Shown: positions 46,349-54,091 of the stretch, one piece after another
How positions within the stretch are numbered: the first letter of the stretch is position 1
Layout: every line of letters starts with the position of its first letter
Source of the DNA: Flavobacteriaceae bacterium
Lineage (GTDB): Bacteria; Bacteroidota; Bacteroidia; Flavobacteriales; Flavobacteriaceae
DNA: 64,000 nucleotides
Direction of reading: 5' to 3'
NCBI GenBank assembly: GCA_024638165.1
Contig: JAHEKV010000008.1
Location: forward strand, 1 to 64,000
Notes under the pieces: generated by a model
Told to the model about the DNA's origin: nothing
Databases searched by the model: none
What the model saw: only the letters and a program-made list of their open reading frames with translations
Position numbers and translations under genes: made by a program

Positions 46349-46874
46349 AATGACGGGTGATTTTCTTTGAAAGTGGATCGGTAGTCGAATAGTAGTGGTC
46401 AATCAGTTTACGATCTGGACCCACTAAATATTTTTGAAAATTCCATTTGACAGAACTACTCTTAATTCCGTTTTCATTGGCATTTGTGAGCCATTGGTAG
46501 AGCGGATGCTGATTCACTCCCTTTACTGCAATCTTTTCTGTTAGCGTAAATGAAACACCAAAATTCAACTCACAGAAAGAGGCTATCTCGTTGGCATTTC
46601 CTGGTTCTTGAGCTCCGAATTGATTACAAGGAAGACCTATAATTTCTAGTTGTTCTTTATAGATTTCGTATAGTTTTTGAAGACCCTTGTATTGTGGGGT
46701 AAAGCCACAAGCAGAAGCAACATTCACAAAAAGTAAATACTTACCGTCGAATTTACCCCAGTCAATCTTGCTCCCTTGCAAGGTTTGTATTTCAAACTGT
46801 GGCATTTCTGTAGCTTTGGACATTCCTTGATCTACTTTTTTAAAGGTATTTGCTAACGAATCGAATAGTTTCAT
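46341..46874 (-). CDS. glutathione peroxidase family protein
   Basis: Thiol-dependent peroxidase of 177 residues. The active site is NVASACGFTPQY with Cys56 (cysteine, not selenocysteine), plus the Gln in CNQFGAQEPG and Trp in VKWNFQKYLV. Such cysteine forms usually use thioredoxin. Overlaps the folE stop by one base. Confidence 0.93.
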   Translation of the reverse strand: MKLFDSLANTFKKVDQGMSKATEMPQFEIQTLQGSKIDWGKFDGKYLLFVNVASACGFTPQYKGLQKLYEIYKEQLEIIGLPCNQFGAQEPGNANEIASFCELNFGVSFTLTEKIAVKGVNQHPLYQWLTNANENGIKSSSVKWNFQKYLVGPDRKLIDHYYSTTDPLSKKITRHFE

Positions 46875-47569
46875 TACTGGTAAATATAGCGATGTAACTC
46901 GGCTAATTTTTCGGGTTTCTTGAACTCGCCTCCGTAGAACGAAGTAACGGTGGCAGAAGTATCGTCTTTTATGCCTCTAGAAGAAACGCATAAATGTTTG
47001 GCGTCAATAATTACGGCAACATCCTCAGTGGCTAATAATTCTTGTAAATCGGTACCAATTTGATTCGTAAGTCTCTCTTGAACTTGTGGTCGCTTGGCGT
47101 AGTACTGAACGATGCGATTCAGCTTCGATAAGCCAATAACTTGTCCCGATGAGATATATGCTACATGAGCTTTACCGATGATAGGCACAAAATGATGCTC
47201 ACAATTTGAATAAAAGGTAATGTCTTTTTCAACAAGCATTTGACCGTATTCATACTTGTTATCGAATAAGGCGACACTAGGTTTATTCTTTGGATTTAAC
47301 CCTGAAAATATCTCATCGATATACATTTTGGCGACTCGCTTTGGAGTGCCTTTTAGAGAATCATCAGAGAGATCTAATCCCATGACATGCATGATCTGTT
47401 CGAAAAGATGGGCAATTTTCTCTTTCTTCTGCTGGTCAGTTAGCGCAAAAGCATCGTTGCGCATAGGGGTTTGCAATCCTGTGTAAAGATGTTCGTCTCC
47501 AATTTCGTCAAAATCAAAGTCTGACAGGCTTTTACTTATTTTTTGGGTATTTAAAGAATCTGTTTTCAT
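46874..47569 (-). CDS. folE: GTP cyclohydrolase I
   Basis: Converts GTP to dihydroneopterin triphosphate for folate/pterin synthesis. About 231 residues; zinc ligands in NCEHHFVPI and HLCVSSRGI. The start is placed at ATG 47569 (MKTDSLNTQ) because an upstream GTG would run through a large hairpin. First gene of folE-gpx-DUF2452. Confidence 0.95.
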   Translation of the reverse strand: MKTDSLNTQKISKSLSDFDFDEIGDEHLYTGLQTPMRNDAFALTDQQKKEKIAHLFEQIMHVMGLDLSDDSLKGTPKRVAKMYIDEIFSGLNPKNKPSVALFDNKYEYGQMLVEKDITFYSNCEHHFVPIIGKAHVAYISSGQVIGLSKLNRIVQYYAKRPQVQERLTNQIGTDLQELLATEDVAVIIDAKHLCVSSRGIKDDTSATVTSFYGGEFKKPEKLAELHRYIYQ

Positions 47570-47572
47570 AGA

Positions 47573-47606
47573 AAGTACGGTGCCACGATTAGCGTGCACC
47601 GTACTT
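47573..47606 (-). promoter_or_regulatory. large hairpin in the folE leader
   Basis: AAGTACGGTGC (47573-47583) and GCACCGTACTT (47596-47606) are perfect 11-bp inverted arms; ACG/CGT extend the stem inward by 3 bp with one bulged base and an ATTAG-type loop. The hairpin ends 3 nt before the folE ATG, and a -7 box starts directly at its other side, so it would be the very 5' end of the mRNA. Confidence 0.6.
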
Positions 47607-47614
47607 CAAAGATA
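47607..47614 (-). promoter_or_regulatory. -7 box of folE
   Basis: Minus-strand TATCTTTG, exact TAnnTTTG, directly abutting the leader hairpin. The predicted transcription start falls inside the first hairpin arm. Confidence 0.5.
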
Positions 47615-47667
47615 CAAATTGTTTAAGTATTTTTTAAAATCAATAAACAAAATAAGTTTATGAACTT

Positions 47668-48081
47668 TTAATGAGGCAGTTTTGGTCTAAGAATTCCGTA
47701 AACGAAAGTACCGAGTACTGCGAATACAAGGACCAAGATAAGCGGAAGAAAACCCGCTCCAATTAAGGTGAAAATGGGGCCAGGACATGCTCCGGCAAGT
47801 CCCCATCCTAAACCAAATAAAATACCTCCAAACAAATAGTTTTTCCATCCTTTTGCCTTCGGAGGGATAATAATTTCTTCTCCAGAGAAGGATTTAAGTT
47901 TTAGACGTTTAATGAGTTGAATCCCTATAACTCCAGTAGCAAGAGCAGAACCTATAATTCCGTACATGTGGAACGAACTAAATTGGAACATTTCGAAAAT
48001 TCTAAACCAAGACGCCGCTTCTGATTTGAACATAATAATTCCAAATACGATACCGGTAATTAAATATTTAAGTGTTTTCAT
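47668..48081 (-). CDS. DUF6691 / YeeE-YedE-like membrane protein
   Basis: About 138 residues from ATG 48081 (MKTLKYLITGIVFG) with four hydrophobic segments. The pore motif GWGLAGACPGP is typical of YeeE/YedE-type sulfur carriers. It is the second half of a split pair with the preceding gene, 14 bp upstream. Such pairs move thiosulfate or sulfane-sulfur species; the direction and species here are inferred. Confidence 0.87.
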   Translation of the reverse strand: MKTLKYLITGIVFGIIMFKSEAASWFRIFEMFQFSSFHMYGIIGSALATGVIGIQLIKRLKLKSFSGEEIIIPPKAKGWKNYLFGGILFGLGWGLAGACPGPIFTLIGAGFLPLILVLVFAVLGTFVYGILRPKLPH

Positions 48082-48095
48082 GGGTAAAGCGTGTT

Positions 48096-48653
48096 TTAGA
48101 ATAAAATTGGGAATAGGACATGAACCATAAACAGACCTCCGATGAAGAAACCGATCACCGCTATAAGTGAAGGAAGTTGAAGATCGCTTAATCCAGAGAT
48201 GGCATGGCCTGAGGTGCATCCGCCTGCATATCTAGAACCGAATCCAACGAGAAACCCTCCGATAGCTAGCAACAGTAATGTATAGGGGTTGCTAAGTGAA
48301 TCTATGCTGAATAGTTGTTCTGGGAGGTAGGCGGCTCCACCGTCTGTAAAACCATACTGGGCTAGTTTTTCGATGGTACCCTCTGTAATTGCTACTGATG
48401 TGTCGGTGCTTAGAAATTCAGCGGCCACGAAGCCCCCTAAAATTGCACCAAGTGCAAAAACTAAATTCCAACGCTGAGCTTTCCAATCAAAGCAAAAAAA
48501 GTCACAAGCTTTATCTCCACTTAGAGCGGCGCACATGATTCTCAAATTACCAGACATACCGAAGTTTCTTCCTGAAAAGATTAAAAAAAACATCACGAGA
48601 GCGATGAGTGGGCCAGAAACATACCATGGCCAGGGTTGCATTATAAATTCCAT
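48096..48653 (-). CDS. YeeE/YedE family sulfur transporter subunit
   Basis: 185 residues with several membrane segments and the conserved GSRYAGGCTSGHAISGLSDL, whose cysteine is the conserved sulfur-relay position of this family. A Cys-rich loop (CAALSGDKACDFFCF) precedes it. First gene of the two-gene unit and preceded by a Crp/Fnr-type site. Confidence 0.9.
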   Translation of the reverse strand: MEFIMQPWPWYVSGPLIALVMFFLIFSGRNFGMSGNLRIMCAALSGDKACDFFCFDWKAQRWNLVFALGAILGGFVAAEFLSTDTSVAITEGTIEKLAQYGFTDGGAAYLPEQLFSIDSLSNPYTLLLLAIGGFLVGFGSRYAGGCTSGHAISGLSDLQLPSLIAVIGFFIGGLFMVHVLFPILF

Positions 48654-48673
48654 AGGATCATTTTTTCACGTTT

Positions 48674-48719
48674 CAAAAATAAAACACCCACTGTTTAAGT
48701 GGGTGTAATCTAGGTTACA
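48674..48719 (-). promoter_or_regulatory. Crp/Fnr-type site A and -7 box before yeeE/yedE genes
   Basis: Site TGTAATCTAGGTTACA (48704-48719) has half-sites TGTAA and TTACA separated by 6 bp. An exact -7 box, minus-strand TATTTTTG (48674-48681), lies 22 bp away towards the gene. The site is 51 bp from the ATG. Confidence 0.7.
48684..48706 (-). terminator. hairpin after the sulfide:quinone reductase gene
   Basis: ACACCCACT (48684-48692) and AGTGGGTGT (48698-48706) form a perfect 9-bp stem with loop GTTTA. The minus-strand run after it is TTTTATTTTTG. It overlaps both site A and the -7 box spacer of the next unit. Confidence 0.6.
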
Positions 48720-48730
48720 TATATAAAAAA

Positions 48731-50014
48731 TTATACGTCCTCTCCTTTTAGCATTTTATTCCAGTACAGATAGGGAAGTCCGAACTTTTTCAACATCCAT
48801 AATCTCCAATGTTCTTTCGAAGAATCGAATACGAGCATTTGTTTGAGTTTTGGATCTGGAGTAAAGTTATTGTCGTAATCAAATTCTGCAAGTACCATTT
48901 TACCGTAGCCTGTAACCAGAGGACAAGATGAGTAGCCATTATAAGATTTAGAGCCGATAGTATTTGATTTGATTAAACGTAAGATGTTGTCTAATACTAC
49001 TGGAACCTGCTTGCGAATTGCAGCTCCTGTTTTTGCCGTCGGTAACCCGGCTACATCGCCTAATCCAAATACGTTAGCATACTTGGTGTGCTGAAGGGTG
49101 TGCTTGTCAACGCTTAACCAGCCCCCATCATTGGCTAGCGCCGATTCTCTAATAAATTTTGGTGCTGCTTGAGGTGGAGCGATATGGAGAAAGTCGAATG
49201 GTACCGCAATTCTACCATCTTCAGTTTTTGATGCGCCGAACACATTATCTGTACCGAAGGAGCTTCCTTCTTTTTGAACAAAACAAGCGTGGTCTTCTGG
49301 AGTCTTATCAAGGAAATAAACGATTTTTTTCTTTGAATCGATTTCTACGGGCGTATTGTACGGATGAAACTTAATATTGTATTTGCCAATGACCTGCATT
49401 AAAGTTTCTCTGATTACCGGTACACCAAAAATTACGGTACCCGGGGTAGCAAACATGACATTAGATTTCTTAGATAGTCCTTGCTTCCTCAAATAATCTG
49501 CTGCGAGATAAGCAATTTTCTGTGGAGCACCACCACATTTGATGGGCGTCGCTGGCTGAGTAAAAATCGCATTACCTCCCTTGAAGTCTTGTAACAATTT
49601 CCAGGTGTGCTCTGGATCGGTGTAGTTACTGCAAACAACCCCTTTATCAAGAGCTTCAGGTAAGCCTTTGATCATACTAGGTTCCATAACAAGCCCTGGA
49701 GCTACAATTAAGTAGTCATAGGAGATGTCACCACTTTCGTTCGTGCTCACAGAGTTGTTTTCAGGATCCAATGAAACTGCAAAGTCTTTCACCCATGAAA
49801 CACCTTTTGGCATTACCTCTGCCATAGGTTTGGCAGTTTTTTTATAATCAAAAGCTCCAGCACCAACTAAGGTCCACGCGGGTTGGTAATAGTGAGTGTC
49901 GGCAGGCTCAATAATGGCGATTGAGAGTGATGAATCTAATTTCTGTAAACGAGATGCTGCCATGATACCAGCAGTACCTCCCCCAATAATTAGAACTTGA
50001 TAAGAAGTTGACAT
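48731..50014 (-). CDS. sqr: sulfide:quinone oxidoreductase (type II-like)
   Basis: Flavoprotein that oxidises sulfide to sulfane sulfur and passes electrons to quinone. 427 residues: FAD motif VLIIGGGTAGIMAASRL, the redox cysteine in TPIKCGGAPQKIAYLAADY as in mitochondrial SQOR, and a second one in SSCPLVTGYGKMVLAEFDY. Peripheral membrane enzyme, no signal peptide. Lies between the persulfide dioxygenase and yeeE/yedE genes with its own operator. Confidence 0.92.
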   Translation of the reverse strand: MSTSYQVLIIGGGTAGIMAASRLQKLDSSLSIAIIEPADTHYYQPAWTLVGAGAFDYKKTAKPMAEVMPKGVSWVKDFAVSLDPENNSVSTNESGDISYDYLIVAPGLVMEPSMIKGLPEALDKGVVCSNYTDPEHTWKLLQDFKGGNAIFTQPATPIKCGGAPQKIAYLAADYLRKQGLSKKSNVMFATPGTVIFGVPVIRETLMQVIGKYNIKFHPYNTPVEIDSKKKIVYFLDKTPEDHACFVQKEGSSFGTDNVFGASKTEDGRIAVPFDFLHIAPPQAAPKFIRESALANDGGWLSVDKHTLQHTKYANVFGLGDVAGLPTAKTGAAIRKQVPVVLDNILRLIKSNTIGSKSYNGYSSCPLVTGYGKMVLAEFDYDNNFTPDPKLKQMLVFDSSKEHWRLWMLKKFGLPYLYWNKMLKGEDV

Positions 50015-50043
50015 AGTGTTTATCGTTTAGTTAAAGTTGAGAT

Positions 50044-50093
50044 AAAATCTAGTCATAAAATGAAAAACCCTGTGTAACCAAAGTTACACAGGG
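50044..50093 (-). promoter_or_regulatory. Crp/Fnr-type site B and -7 box before sqr
   Basis: TGTAACCAAAGTTACA (50073-50088) is a full palindromic site, extended to an 11-bp inverted repeat CCCTGTGTAAC/GTTACACAGGG (50068-50093). A near-perfect -7 box, minus-strand TAGATTTT (50044-50051), lies 21 bp away. The extended stem followed by five T on the minus strand also looks like a terminator for the upstream gene. Confidence 0.7.
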
Positions 50094-50116
50094 CAGTAAA
50101 CTTGAAATTATTAGGT

Positions 50117-51535
50117 TTATTTCGAAGGCATCGTTGACGGACACACATAGTCAGTCAACTTTATCTCAGCTGCTTCTATAGCTTTAAATCCGCCAGTAAT
50201 ATCAACGAAATTATGAATTCCTCGACTCTTCAGAATCGAACCTGCGATTACTGAACGGTATCCTCCTGCACAGTGGACGAAGAATGACTTATCTTCAGGA
50301 AATTCAACTAAGTGGTCGTTGAGGAAATCTAGAGGGGTATTCTTGGCACTAGGGATACGATGTGCATAAAATTCTGTATCCTTACGGACATCAAAAACTT
50401 CAGTGTCGTTGGATTTTAGTTTTGATTTTAAATCCTTAGCAGATATGGTGTCAATGGTATCGAATCCCTTACCTGCATTTTGCCAAGACTTGAAACTTCC
50501 TTCCAAGTATCCTAGGGTATTATCAAAACCAACACGTGCTAAACGAGTAATAGTCTCTTCTTCGCGCCCCTCTGGAGTCACTAGTAATAAGGGTTGTTCA
50601 ACGTCAGCAATTAGCGCTCCTACCCATGGGGCAAAACTGCCGTCTAAACCGATGAAAATCGAACGTGGGATATGGCCTTTCACGAAATCATCTTGATGAC
50701 GAACATCAATAACTAGTGCGCCAGTTTGATTAGCAACATCCTCAAAAGCCTCAGGGCTTAAAGGAGTTGATCCTCTTTCTAATACCTCGTCGAAATGATC
50801 ATATCCTTCCTTATTCATCTTCACATTTAATGGGAAGTATTGAGGTGGAGGCATTAGACCGTCGGTAACTTCTTTAACAAACTCGGCCTTAGTCATGTCA
50901 GCACGCAATGCGTAATTCATTTTTTTCTGGTTCCCTAAAGTATCAACGGTTTCTTTCATCATGTTTTTACCACAAGCTGAACCGGCTCCGTGGCCAGGAT
51001 AAACAGTAATTTCATCAGAAAGAGGCATGATTTTAGTTCTTAGACTATCAAAAAGTGTCTCTGCTAATTGCTCCTGGGTCATATCAGCTGCTTTTTGAGC
51101 TAAATCAGGGCGACCAACATCTCCTAAAAATAGGGTGTCCCCGCTGAAAATTGAATGATCTTTACCGTTTGCATCTCTTAATAAATAAGTGGTAGACTCC
51201 ATGGTGTGCCCTGGCGTGTGAAGTACTACGATGGTGACTTCTCCTAATTTGAATTCCTGACCATCTTTAGCGATAATCGCCTCAAAACTAGGATTGGCAT
51301 TTGGTCCATAAATAATTGGGGCTTCTGATTCTTTGGCTAAACTTAGGTGTCCACTCACAAAATCTGCATGAAAGTGTGTTTCAAAAATGTACTTGATTTT
51401 AGCATTAGCCTCTTTAGCCTTTTCTAGATAAGGTTTTACTTCTCTTAGTGGATCGATAATAGCTACCTCTCCTTGGCTTTCAATGTAGTAAGCTCCTTGA
51501 GCTAAACATCCGGTATAAATTTGTTCTATTTTCAT
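50117..51535 (-). CDS. persulfide dioxygenase-rhodanese fusion (CstB-like)
   Basis: About 472 residues from ATG 51535. Residues 1 to about 250 form an ETHE1-type metallo-beta-lactamase domain (FETHFHADFVSGHLSLA; SGDTLFLGDVGRPDLA; YPGHGAGSACG). A first rhodanese-like domain follows (VIDVRHQDDFVKGHIPRS) whose active-site cysteine is absent, and then a C-terminal rhodanese with the active loop HCAGGYRS. This three-part layout equals CstB of Staphylococcus, which turns persulfides into sulfite/thiosulfate. It should consume the sulfane sulfur produced by SQR. Confidence 0.92.
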   Translation of the reverse strand: MKIEQIYTGCLAQGAYYIESQGEVAIIDPLREVKPYLEKAKEANAKIKYIFETHFHADFVSGHLSLAKESEAPIIYGPNANPSFEAIIAKDGQEFKLGEVTIVVLHTPGHTMESTTYLLRDANGKDHSIFSGDTLFLGDVGRPDLAQKAADMTQEQLAETLFDSLRTKIMPLSDEITVYPGHGAGSACGKNMMKETVDTLGNQKKMNYALRADMTKAEFVKEVTDGLMPPPQYFPLNVKMNKEGYDHFDEVLERGSTPLSPEAFEDVANQTGALVIDVRHQDDFVKGHIPRSIFIGLDGSFAPWVGALIADVEQPLLLVTPEGREEETITRLARVGFDNTLGYLEGSFKSWQNAGKGFDTIDTISAKDLKSKLKSNDTEVFDVRKDTEFYAHRIPSAKNTPLDFLNDHLVEFPEDKSFFVHCAGGYRSVIAGSILKSRGIHNFVDITGGFKAIEAAEIKLTDYVCPSTMPSK

Positions 51536-51556
51536 GTCGCGTACTTTTAAGTATGT

Positions 51557-51601
51557 CAAAGTTAGTGGCAGTAATTTTAATGCAGAGTTACCTAAGTTAC
51601 A
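51557..51601 (-). promoter_or_regulatory. Crp/Fnr-type site C and -7 box before the persulfide dioxygenase
   Basis: AGTTACCTAAGTTACA (51586-51601) keeps one perfect half-site (TTACA) and the CCTAAG core; the other half is degenerate (AGTTA). An exact -7 box, minus-strand TAACTTTG (51557-51564), lies 21 bp away. The site is 51 bp before the ATG, the same as site A. Confidence 0.6.
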
Positions 51602-51606
51602 AAAGT

Positions 51607-53340
51607 CTATTCTTTTGATTCTAAGGCTATTCTTCTAGAATACTCATCGATTTTATTTTCATCTCCTTTAATGAATAAAAAGGCGTCGTGTGCATTATCA
51701 AAGAAGGATTGCTTTCCAATGAGATCAACGATTTCACTCCTTTTTAAGATGTCTCTAATCGGCCCAATAGGTCCTGAAATTGTAACCTTAATACCTTTTT
51801 CTTTGAACTGACTAAAGAGTTGTCTTAGCATATGAGCGGCAGTGGAGTCGATATAATTGATTGCCTCTACTGATAGAACGATACCTTTGATTTTACTACC
51901 GTGCAAATCGACTGCCTGAGTTAATTCAGTTTTAAAATAATCCTTGTTTCCGAAATATAGCTGACCATCAAATCTAAAGAAAAGTACTTCTGGGTCGATG
52001 GTAACTTCTTTGTCAAATCGCTTCACATTTCGATAATGTGTCGAATCCTTTATTCTTCCCAAAATGGCAAAGTGTGGCTGTGAAGTTCTATAAATCATTA
52101 ATCCAATTGAGATAAGCACTCCTAGAATAATACCTTCAGTAATACCAATAGTAAGCGTCGTTAGAAAAGTTATAATAAGTACAGCAAATTCGTCCTTTCT
52201 TTTTCTAAAGAGTCGAACAGGATAGTCAAAATCAATTAGACCGAAAACTGCCACCATGATAATAGCGGCAAGTACTGTTTTAGGTAGATGATAAAAAAGT
52301 GGAGTTAAGAATAGTAGTGTTAAACCAACAATCAACGCGCTAATGATCGAAGCAAGTGGTGTAGACGCGCCAGCCTGATCGTTCACTGCGGTTCTTGAGA
52401 ATCCTCCAGTAACAGGGTATGATTGAAAAACTGACCCAACTACATTAGCCATTCCGATCGCGATTAGTTCTTGATTCGGTCTTACCTCTTGCAGTCCTTT
52501 GCGCTCTTCGATTGCTTTGGCTACTGAAATAGCTTCCATGAATGCGATAAGCGCCAGGGTAACTGCTATTGGTGCTAGATCGTTAAAGCGATCCATTGAT
52601 AATTCAGGCAATCCTACTTTTGGTAGACCTGAAGGAACCTCCTTAACGATATTAAGTCCATGTTCGCTGAGGTTGAAAGCATAGGTGATCACAATTCCTA
52701 GGATGGTTACCACTAATGCTGCCGGAATCTTAGATGCCCATTTCTTAATTACTTTAATGATTAGAATAGCTGTAACACCTAGGGCTATTGCATAGGCATT
52801 GATTTGATCAAACACTTCAACGGTGTTTCCTAAAAGAATATGGATTTGATTGCTGTTTTCTATCGGAGCTCCGAGTAAATGCTTTAATTGACTGAGTCCA
52901 ATAATTAATGCAGCTGCAGAGGTAAACCCACTAATCACAGGCTTTGATAAGAAATTCACCAAGAATCCCATCTTTACGATACCGAGTAAGAACTGAATAC
53001 TTCCCATGAAAAGGGCAAGGAAAATAGCCATTGAAGTGTATTCTTCAATGCCACTAAGAGAAAGCGCTCCTAAACCAGCTGCTACAAGTAGCGAATCCAT
53101 AGCTACAGGAGCTACGCTAAGCTGTCTAGAAGTTCCTAGCAGTGCATAAATTACTTGTGGTATTAAGGAGGCATATAAACCAAAAACCGGAGGCAGGCCC
53201 GCGAGCATCGCATAAGCCATTCCTTGTGGAATTAGCATAATCCCTACAGTTAATCCAGCCGATAGATCACCTGAAAGATGTGCTTTCTTATAATTCGGCA
53301 ACCATTGAAGTATTGGGATAAACTGAAGGATAGATTTCAT
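51607..53340 (-). CDS. SulP family anion transporter
   Basis: 577 residues with 10-14 membrane segments (GLTVGIMLIPQGMAYAMLAGLPP; NVVGSVFQSYPVTGGFSRTAV) and a C-terminal STAS domain (IKGIVLSVEAINYIDSTAAHML). SulP proteins carry sulfate, bicarbonate or other anions. In this cluster export or import of sulfite/sulfate is the natural guess, not proven. It starts 3 bp after the Crp/Fnr stop. Confidence 0.9.
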   Translation of the reverse strand: MKSILQFIPILQWLPNYKKAHLSGDLSAGLTVGIMLIPQGMAYAMLAGLPPVFGLYASLIPQVIYALLGTSRQLSVAPVAMDSLLVAAGLGALSLSGIEEYTSMAIFLALFMGSIQFLLGIVKMGFLVNFLSKPVISGFTSAAALIIGLSQLKHLLGAPIENSNQIHILLGNTVEVFDQINAYAIALGVTAILIIKVIKKWASKIPAALVVTILGIVITYAFNLSEHGLNIVKEVPSGLPKVGLPELSMDRFNDLAPIAVTLALIAFMEAISVAKAIEERKGLQEVRPNQELIAIGMANVVGSVFQSYPVTGGFSRTAVNDQAGASTPLASIISALIVGLTLLFLTPLFYHLPKTVLAAIIMVAVFGLIDFDYPVRLFRKRKDEFAVLIITFLTTLTIGITEGIILGVLISIGLMIYRTSQPHFAILGRIKDSTHYRNVKRFDKEVTIDPEVLFFRFDGQLYFGNKDYFKTELTQAVDLHGSKIKGIVLSVEAINYIDSTAAHMLRQLFSQFKEKGIKVTISGPIGPIRDILKRSEIVDLIGKQSFFDNAHDAFLFIKGDENKIDEYSRRIALESKE

Positions 53341-53343
53341 TAC

Positions 53344-53976
53344 TTAAAGATCATTAAGTTCAATATAATTTCGGTGTAGTTTTATATGACCGAGGTTTTC
53401 TAATTTCTTGAGTAACCTTGAGATCACTACTCTAGAACTGTGGAGTTCGTCTGCGATTTCTTTATGGGTTTGGTGGATGCTATTCTCACCATTAATTCTT
53501 CCTTTCTCTTTCAGATATTCTACGAGTCTTTCATCTAATCGCTCAAACGCTACTTTTTCAAGACTAGAGAGCATCTCTTCGAGGCGGTTTTGGTAACTCG
53601 CAAAGATGAAACTTCTCCATCTTGGATATCTGCCTATCCACTCTTCTAATTTTTGATTAGGAATCACAATTAAAAGAGTGTCAATTTCAGTCACCGCTTT
53701 AATAGTGCTCCTTTTTTGTTCGGTACAACAAGCCAAAGACATCGAACAAGTATTTCCTTCTTCAACATAGTATAGTAGAAGTTCTTCTCCGTCGTCATAT
53801 TCTCGGATTACCTTAATCGCTCCCGAGATTAAAAGGGGGATGCTTTTGATATACTCTCCAGGTCTAATAATCTCAGTTCCTGCTCGGAGTTGTCTGTAGG
53901 TGCCCACTTGGTTGATCTCTTGAAGTAGAGAGGCTTCGAGAAGTGTTCCATATACGGATTGAAGATCGGTCAGCAT
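53344..53976 (-). CDS. Crp/Fnr family transcriptional regulator
   Basis: 210 residues: cyclic-nucleotide-binding-type beta barrel (about 15-125) and a C-terminal Crp helix-turn-helix (THKEIADELHSSRVVISRLLKKLENLG). No N-terminal Fe-S cysteine set as in Fnr; instead Cys77, Cys83 and Cys84 cluster in NTCSMSLACCTEQ after the barrel loop. Co-transcribed with sulP. Four similar palindromes in the surrounding sulfur genes are its likely binding sites, including one before itself. Confidence 0.9.
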   Translation of the reverse strand: MLTDLQSVYGTLLEASLLQEINQVGTYRQLRAGTEIIRPGEYIKSIPLLISGAIKVIREYDDGEELLLYYVEEGNTCSMSLACCTEQKRSTIKAVTEIDTLLIVIPNQKLEEWIGRYPRWRSFIFASYQNRLEEMLSSLEKVAFERLDERLVEYLKEKGRINGENSIHQTHKEIADELHSSRVVISRLLKKLENLGHIKLHRNYIELNDL

Positions 53977-54029
53977 GTTCTTTATTGAATAGGTGTTCTT
54001 TCAAAAATAGGTTAAAATCAAAAGTGTTT

Positions 54030-54074
54030 CAAAGGTAGCATTAGTGCTTATCCTTATTAGTAACCTATGTTACA
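54030..54074 (-). promoter_or_regulatory. Crp/Fnr-type site D and -7 box before the regulator
   Basis: AGTAACCTATGTTACA (54059-54074) matches 9 of the 10 half-site bases. An exact -7 box, minus-strand TACCTTTG (54030-54037), lies 21 bp away, pointing to the regulator gene, which implies autoregulation. The site also lies directly before a weak plus-strand box (TATCTTTA, 54076-54083) of the photolyase gene. Confidence 0.7.
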
Positions 54075-54091
54075 TTATCTTTAGACTAGCT

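Noticed and set aside
47569-47599. Upstream GTG start for folE
   Set aside because: It would translate through the leader hairpin and add ten unconserved residues; the -7 box position also makes the mRNA start at or after this codon.
51357-51380. Seemingly missing histidine in the metal motif of the persulfide dioxygenase (HADF instead of HADH)
   Set aside because: The HxHADFVSGH form is normal for this fusion subfamily, so it is not evidence of inactivity.
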